From contig CM049320.1 in the NCBI GenBank assembly GCA_026874595.1, forward strand, positions 24,003,714 to 24,067,713: a stretch of DNA of 64,000 bases, read 5' to 3'. Of the stretch, positions 58,519-64,000 are shown piece by piece. Under the pieces are notes generated by a model. The model did no database searches and was not told where the DNA came from. It was given only the letters and a program-made list of their open reading frames with translations. The stretch comes from Sipunculus nudus (Eukaryota; Annelida; Sipuncula; Golfingiida; Sipunculidae). A program made the translations under genes and the position numbers. How positions within the stretch are numbered: position 1 is the stretch's first letter; each line of letters opens with the position of its first letter.

Positions 58519-61500
58519 CACGGGTGCGTTATATATAAATTATATATCGCATACATAAATATATATACTGAGTAAATTAGTTTGCCACACCGACATAAGG
58601 TGATTGTAAAATTTTAATAACTTATGGTACCATGATTATTTTTTTAAGGTGAGACTACATCAGAACAACAGGTAAGCGATTTTATCATACATCCCATTAA
58701 ACCCTTAGTAGGACACCTTACAAATTGAAGTGAACCTTTCCATTGATGCCTTTGTGAATGCATTAAGAAATGTCTGATTCTTGAAAGATTTTGTTTGAAA
58801 TATCATTTCTACGGGTCTGTTTTTTCAAACATGACCACATCTGTGAGTTTACACTGTTTGGTATATTATTTGTCTTCATGGATAGTAAAATTATAACATT
58901 TTACTAGTGCTGTCTATTTTCATAGGCTTGGATGCATGACAGGTTCTACGATGTGATATTTGTGTCTGCCACAGAAGAAGAGTGGGACTTGGGACCATCA
59001 TCGGCTCTTTTTATAATGGAGAAATTGTTAACGACAGTGGACAAAAGTTTGAACACCTGTGTTCTCAATTATGATATGGCTGCTTTTATAAAGCCTAATA
59101 TGGTGTCAAATATCATCATACTTTTCCCCGAAAATTTTAAATTTCTCCTCAATCTGATAAAAGTGTGCCCAGAAAAGATTTCTAATGTGATAACTGATAG
59201 TGTAGAGAACTGTATTAAACTGTACCCAACGAAGAAAGCAAAGGATTTCATTCATTATTTGAAAAAGGCAAAGGTGAACTTTTTTGTCGGAAGTCATATC
59301 TTGGACAATTGGGAGCGCTTTTCCATAGATGTTGCAAGTACAAATTTTGAACTCTATGTTCCAATCCATGGCTTTGTGCAGCTGCCCCGTTTTGATGCTG
59401 ACCCGAAACATTTTTCTATAATTATAGACTTGATCGCTACCAAGTTTTCCGTTAAGGTAGGGGTCATCTTAGAAAAATTAAACCAATTTGTTCTTGAAAA
59501 AAACTCACGTGCAACAGCACTTGTAAATAAAGAGGGATATCGGCACCTGCAACATTTTGCAAACATTGACCTCAGGATAATCTCTACTAAGGCGGACACC
59601 GTGGACTTTAAATCAAACGCAATATGGTTCATAATAAGTGACACCAATGAACTTACCTGGACCATGCTTCAGCCCAGTATGTACGGCATTCCTCAGATCG
59701 TCGGTGACCATACTTCAATGGCCGATGAACTAGATGGCATTCCATCAAACATCTTGGAGCAGGTAGTTGTACAAAGCGACCGTATTGAAGAGAGATGTGA
59801 GACCATTCTGCAAAAATGGAACAAAATGGAATCTTGTTTTCAAACGCTTCCAATGATGTTTCTTTCAAGCCCGAAGATATACAGATCCCAAAGGAAATTC
59901 CTTGTTCATTGTCTTGGTTAGTTTGGCAGTATTAGTAGTTACTTTTGTGCATACCATTATTCCCATTTACAGCAGATACTTTATAGTGGGCAAAAACAAG
60001 ATTAGATTAATATGTTACATTTTTAAACTTTTTGATAAGTATAAATATTCGTACGTGTATTAAAAATTAGGTAAGTGTTCTAAAGCACCGAAAGGAATTT
60101 TTTTTCAAAATAATAAAGAGCAAAATCATATACATATTTTTTGCGTTACAGGGACACGGATCGCCGATTTAGAAATCCAGCTGTTAAAACATGAGCCGTC
60201 GGATATCAATTTAGAAGGCATGAGTATGAATTTACTTTCATCTTTACCCATTTTCCCTCGGAAAAAAGGTGCTGAGAAAGACTATTTGGGCAAAAAGATT
60301 TACGATTCGATCACCAGGGATCTTGGAAAGGTAATATGTGCAAAGAGAGGAAACGAAGAGAATAGTATTGACTTGATGGTCTACCTAAAAGACGAAAAAG
60401 CCCGCGGGGACTTTGTTGAGAGTATAAACAGCGACAAGCTGGGCATGGCGTTATTGAAAGTGTTTCTTCTCAAGAAGAAAGACCTGCTTCCAAATCAAGA
60501 TCCTGAGGAACTAGGAGTGGAAATAAACGTAACATTTCAGGAAGATGCTTCCATGGATATAGGTAACTGCTTGTTAACCAACATGTTAAAGGAATATCCG
60601 CGCCAATTGCCCTCTGATGTGTTACGCGTAATCTTTTATGCTATTCAGATACATCTATAAGACGCTGAATATCTTATTTGTATGTAAATTATTAGAATAA
60701 AGTTTAAAATAAAAACATTCTTCACTGCAGTGACGAAGAAGACGTGGCTGAGAAACCCTTTGGATGTATGTTTAAATATTAGATAAGTATAACAAAATAA
60801 TAATGCCTAGAATACGCATACTATATAAGAACTGTTTTGAAGGATGATCAAACTTTTTTCTAGTAATCTAAATTTTAGCATTCATAACACCGACCGTTCA
60901 GCGTTTAAGATTAATGTGGTAGCCATTTAATTAATTGTGCGTTTTTTTTAATTAAATACTTTATAAACTTTTATTAGTTCGTGCATATTCAAATAAATTA
61001 CTGAAGAAGTCATGTATAACCATAATGGCACGAATAAGTGATCCTTTTGGTTAAACAACAGGTCTTCCAGATATTGGAGTAATGAATAACAAACATTTGG
61101 AGATGAACTTGAATTAAAATCGATCCAAATATCTCTATTCCTAAATGGAATAATGCATGATACCTTGCTTTCAAATTAAAATTATAATTTCACCATGTGA
61201 ATATTATCTAAAATGCGTACAGTTGCAATAATACATAAACATAAAACAAATACTGACAGGCACTTATTATGCAAAGGGTATATGGCCAAAAGTTCTATCT
61301 ATTCCACATCATGTGTTCATATTTTCAGGGAACTAGTAATATCCTTCACAAAGCAGCAGAAGCTGGAGCCTACGAAGTTGTCAAAAACTGTGTCGAAGAT
61401 AAGCGACAATACGTTGACCTGAAAGACAAGGTTGTTCAAGGATCTTTTTCTAATTTTCCAACATGCACCCGCGAACTTGTAGAAAAGATGTATCCTAATG

Positions 61501-63816
61501 TAAATCTGTTCTTTATTTAAAATATACTTTATTTAAATGTTAAATACATGCTAACAGATATATGTGGAACAAATGTATATGTGATTAAGAGCATTATCAT
61601 ATTCGGAAGCAAACGTGACTGGAATAAATTCGAAGACAAATTTACGTATTTAGTTTGAACAATACAAACATGAATTGCTTTCATAAACATGTATCGTAAT
61701 TCCTTCAGGATGGATGCACACCCTTGATAAGCGCTGCGATGTATGGGCACAAAAAAGTAGTAGGCTACCTGCTGAACCAGAAGGCGGATCCTAATCAGCA
61801 GGATAAAGTATGTATCTTAATCGTCTTGTGTTACATTGACACTTTTAGTAAATATAAACTATATATAGTTCGAGTTTTAAAATAGTGACATGGTATGAGT
61901 CGGTATTGCCCAGTTTATTTTTGTGCTAATATATCTAAATCACTTTAAAAGTAACGTAATGTGTTGTAAACTATGCTAAACCGATTAACATTCGTCCTTT
62001 AAGGTAAAGTTTTAATGCTTACGTTTTACAGTACGGGAGGACAGCACTTATATTGGCAGCAGATGCCACCGGAATAATTATGGAGCCCTTTGAACCAGAT
62101 CCTTTTGAACCTTTTACTGTAGATGATGAGGAGGAAACAGAAAATAACGTCGAAGTTTGTAATATTAAACAAATATCTTGATATACATGGAAGGCCGTCA
62201 GCGGCATTAGTAGGGTCATTTATCAACCACATTACGTTATTATTGCAACAGACCTGTTCAAAATAAACTGGGATTAGTAATTTTTAATAAACGGCGTCGA
62301 TATGTTTTTTAAAGATACAGTTTTACGTTGTTTTCCGACTACTCTTTTTAAACATTATTAAATCAACACTTAATCAATAACCACATTCAAATGTATGCAA
62401 TGTTAAGCTATGATGCTGTTTTGCTTATATTTTTATGTTAATATATCACAACCTTGGTTCCCTTGCAACAAAGCAACAGGAGCACTAATATGAAGTCAAT
62501 AACGGGAGATGTGATATTTCATATTTATTACGGTAATATATGAATTGGCTATAACATGTTCTGTGTATTATTTGGAATTGAAATTATCTGATCTATTCCA
62601 GGATGAAAACCCGGAAGAAACCGCCATTCTTTTAATCGAAAATGGTGCAGAAGTCGACAAAAGGGATATGGTAGGGTTCACAAGAGTTGGTTTTGATATT
62701 TCCGCTGGTCATAACTATTCTGGTGTCTAGCTATGTCCCTTTAAGTGACAAATGTTTCAGTGACAGATTTTTTCGACACTCAGTATGAATAACTTTTAAG
62801 AATAAAGCTTGGTAAGGTTTATGGTACCTTTTTTATGAAATGTCTTCAGTGCTAAATGATGTTTGTGTTTATTTAACTGATGTTAGCTGCACAGCTATAG
62901 AGTCAGTTGGGTTTTCTTTTCTGAAAAGGAAGGAGAAACGGCATTAGTTAAGGCAGCGAACAAAGGATACGCGGGCCTTGCGGAGGCTTTAGTGGACAAA
63001 GGAGCAGATGTTGACATCAAAAATAAGGTATGATGTATTTTGTCTACTAAACCTATATTGTAATAGGTGACAATACGTTCAATTAATTTGTGAAAACTTA
63101 CCCTTAATGGCTATTAAATGTCCTTTTTCTGAGAGTAAACATGAGCAAATTAAAATACTGCATTAAATATTGTCCATATTGAAATATGTAGGCTAAATAA
63201 AATAATATTTATTGTATAATATAATTATATATTATATAATATTGATTGTAAAGGGATGTGTTTTAGCTCGAGCAAAATTCATAACTATGATTAATAATAA
63301 CAGGAAGGTGAAACAGCGTTGATGACAGCAATGAAGGACGGAAACGAAAACCTCATCAAGATCCTCATGAATACAAATGCTGATGTTCACACGACCGATA
63401 AAGTATGTATCAACGTCTGAATCACAAGGATATAAACACATATATTAGTACACAGACAATGTTTCCAAAACATAGTTGTTGCTCTTACGGTGCACATTTA
63501 CCCTTAGTCTCATTGAATTTACAAAATTACAGATGAAAGGTAGTTGTATGGAGCCTAGATCATATAAAGTGAATCTTAGATTAACAGTTTAATGCTTCAA
63601 CTTTTCTGGTAAACATAGTGTTTGGAATAACTTCATAATAATCAGTATTTAAACAAATATACATGTATGTATGTAAAGTAAACAAAATGTGATGTATCAA
63701 TTTTATTACGTTTGCAGAATGAACAGACTCTCCTGATGCACGCCTCGCGACGTGGTGATCAGTCATCCATGACAGAACTGTTGAAAAGAAATGTCGATGT
63801 TGACGGAGCTGACAGG
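54748..63816 (+). CDS. Lectin-type membrane receptor with novel cytoplasmic domain and ankyrins (3' partial)
   Basis: Coding exons: 54,748-54,808; 55,781-56,041; 56,210-56,338; 56,623-56,874; 57,189-57,320; 57,564-57,608; 57,878-57,972; 58,133-58,175; 58,649-58,671; 58,926-59,916; 60,152-60,562; 60,731-60,765; 61,329-61,430; 61,709-61,807; 62,032-62,154; 62,602-62,670; 62,929-63,027; 63,304-63,402; 63,718-63,816. Their lengths sum to 3,168 bases and the frame stays open through all junctions. Extracellular introns are phase 1 and ankyrin introns phase 0, as is usual for such modules. Approximate layout: signal peptide 1-20, two C-type-lectin-like domains 21-278, stalk to 293, membrane segment 296-318, juxtamembrane to 347, first cytoplasmic domain 348-677, second 678-814, linker, ankyrins from 827. 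The gene continues right of the window. It should be a type I plasma-membrane receptor; ligand and output are unknown. Confidence 0.85.
55630..55682. repeat. (TA)n microsatellite in receptor intron 1
   Basis: TA run within the intron 54,809-55,780. Confidence 0.9.
55781..56338 (+). CDS. First C-type-lectin-like domain (two exons)
   Basis: Exons 55,781-56,041 and 56,210-56,338. Landmarks are WGKAQQCCMKKGQNLP (the WxxAxxxCxxxGxxL helix), WIWLDG (the hydrophobic core box) and DCAYFDLHRN then SANCLVPQLGHICRLE (the last two disulfides). No EPN, QPD or WND calcium/sugar motif is visible, so binding may be sugar-independent. Confidence 0.8.
56623..57320 (+). CDS. Second C-type-lectin-like domain (two exons)
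   Basis: Exons 56,623-56,874 and 57,189-57,320. Landmarks are CYFHFCLQLTWPKAQAHC, FWVGMRKTDTFVIA, the join into GETFPIPADQPGDSP, and HRCVQLEKNRYTLTSC then STAWVCVG. QPG stands where calcium-binding lectins have QPD or EPN. An extra Cys-rich start (CTGCN and FACVQEGATC) precedes it. Confidence 0.8.
57878..57972 (+). CDS. Receptor membrane segment exon
   Basis: TTIVVVIVIVLLIVGALV continues to LLIF, followed by the stop-transfer RKKLSR. Phase 1 in, phase 0 out, the same as the membrane exons at 11,430-11,330 and 7,473-7,630. Confidence 0.9.
58460..58516. repeat. (TA)n microsatellite in a receptor juxtamembrane intron
   Basis: TA run with one AAATA interruption between the exons at 58,175 and 58,649. 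Confidence 0.9.
58926..59916 (+). CDS. First cytoplasmic domain, conserved in both paralogues, family unknown
   Basis: A single 991-base exon. It has an alpha/beta look: a first strand FYDVIFVSA, a LGPSS turn and helix, then a strand ending in VLNYDMA. Later come IIILFPENF, KAKVNFFVGS, YVPIHGFVQLP, a strand/helix region, and the best conserved block NELTWTMLQPSMYGIPQIVG. The minus-strand paralogue keeps all of these. The start resembles the glycine-loop strand and the PSMYGIP block resembles the donor-site loop of GT-B glycosyltransferases, while the opening also recalls TIR domains. Neither match is good enough to name it. Confidence 0.75.
60152..60660 (+). CDS. Second cytoplasmic domain and alternative short-form end
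   Basis: The main splice form leaves at 60,562 (ATA|G gtaact) into 60,731. If that donor is not used, the frame stays open for 32 more protein-like residues (KEYPRQLPSDVLRVIFYAIQ) to a stop at 60,660. That gives an 846-residue receptor without ankyrins. The domain is charged (GKKIYDSITRDLGKVICAKR, then FLLKKKDLLPNQD), predicted alpha/beta, and unknown to me. Confidence 0.7.
60696..60713 (+). terminator. Intronic poly(A) signals for a short receptor form
   Basis: Two AATAAA hexamers (60,696-60,701 and 60,708-60,713), 36 and 48 bases after the stop at 60,660 and just before the next acceptor at 60,730. Confidence 0.45.
61329..63816 (+). CDS. Receptor ankyrin-repeat tail (seven exons, continues)
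   Basis: Exons of 102, 99, 123, 69, 99, 99 and 99 bases, all phase 0, one repeat each: NILHKAAEAGAYEVVKN, GCTPLISAAMYGHKKVVGYL, then a repeat split over two exons, GETALVKAANKGYAGLAEAL, GETALMTAMKDGNENLIKIL and QTLLMHASRRGDQSSMTELL. The split repeat (62,032-62,154 and 62,602-62,670) carries an acidic insert (EPFEPDPFEPF, then DDEEETENN) in place of its first helix pair. Confidence 0.85.
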
Positions 63817-64000
63817 GTAAACATTTTCCTTTATGAAAACCTGAGTGGCTTTCCTGATTGGCCTAGTGTTTAAGATTAAATATGGTGGATAAATATTTTT
63901 GAGATGTGGATAGACAACGACCAGTTCTACGAAACGCTTTATCAAATAAAGCTTTATAGTTATTGTTTTATTTACAAATCTTCCGAAACCAAACCACAAA

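Noticed and set aside
58926-59300. Calling the first cytoplasmic domain a TIR domain
   Set aside because: Only the opening YDVIFVS fits. The usual box 2 (RDxxPG-like) and box 3 motifs are not visible and the domain is about twice TIR length.

Overview
The window is nuclear DNA of a multicellular animal. Its genes are split into short exons with GT-AG (once GC-AG) introns. Most of the sequence is AT-rich intron or intergenic DNA full of (TA)n microsatellites, tRNA-derived SINEs, decayed LINEs and tandem repeats. The repeat style and the receptor type suggest a marine invertebrate, perhaps a mollusc or another lophotrochozoan, but nothing here fixes the species. No bacterial, organellar or CRISPR feature was seen, and no intact tRNA or rRNA gene.

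The main content is a cluster of receptor-like genes. The best is on the + strand from 54,748 to the right edge. Nineteen coding exons join in one unbroken frame (1,056 codons so far). They encode a signal peptide, two C-type-lectin-like domains, a short stalk, one membrane segment, a roughly 330-residue cytoplasmic domain that I cannot assign to a known family, a second unknown domain of about 135 residues, and an ankyrin-repeat tail that runs off the window. An in-frame read-through with its own poly(A) signals at 60,563-60,713 could give a form without ankyrins. A paralogue lies on the - strand (12,025-9,459). It keeps the signal peptide, stalk, membrane segment and first cytoplasmic domain but lacks lectin domains and carries a one-base frameshift. 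A separate ankyrin gene (29,864-33,628, 352 residues) uses nearly one exon per repeat, like the receptor tail.

Layout: 0-8.7 kb, scattered and damaged exons of a + strand immunoglobulin-type membrane protein, with a CR1/L2-like LINE tail. 8.7-12.1 kb, the - strand paralogue. 12.1-13.5 kb, a dispersed repeat and a SINE. 13.5-19 kb, two L1-like LINE fragments facing each other. 19-20.8 kb, a young inverted repeat with TATA boxes. 20.8-29.8 kb, SINEs, repeats and a few possible orphan exons. 29.8-33.7 kb, the ankyrin gene. 33.8-45.6 kb, a SAP-like coding remnant and a duplicated composite repeat with one probable transposon insertion. 45.6-52 kb, minisatellite, tandem-repeat and palindromic-repeat blocks with SINEs. 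52-54.7 kb, little recognisable. 54.7-64 kb, the lectin receptor.

If the receptor is expressed as modelled, it would sense a ligand outside the cell through its lectin-like domains and act inside through a novel module and ankyrins. The nearby paralogue and the stand-alone ankyrin gene look like duplicated and reshuffled parts of the same family. Functions are inferred from domain order only.
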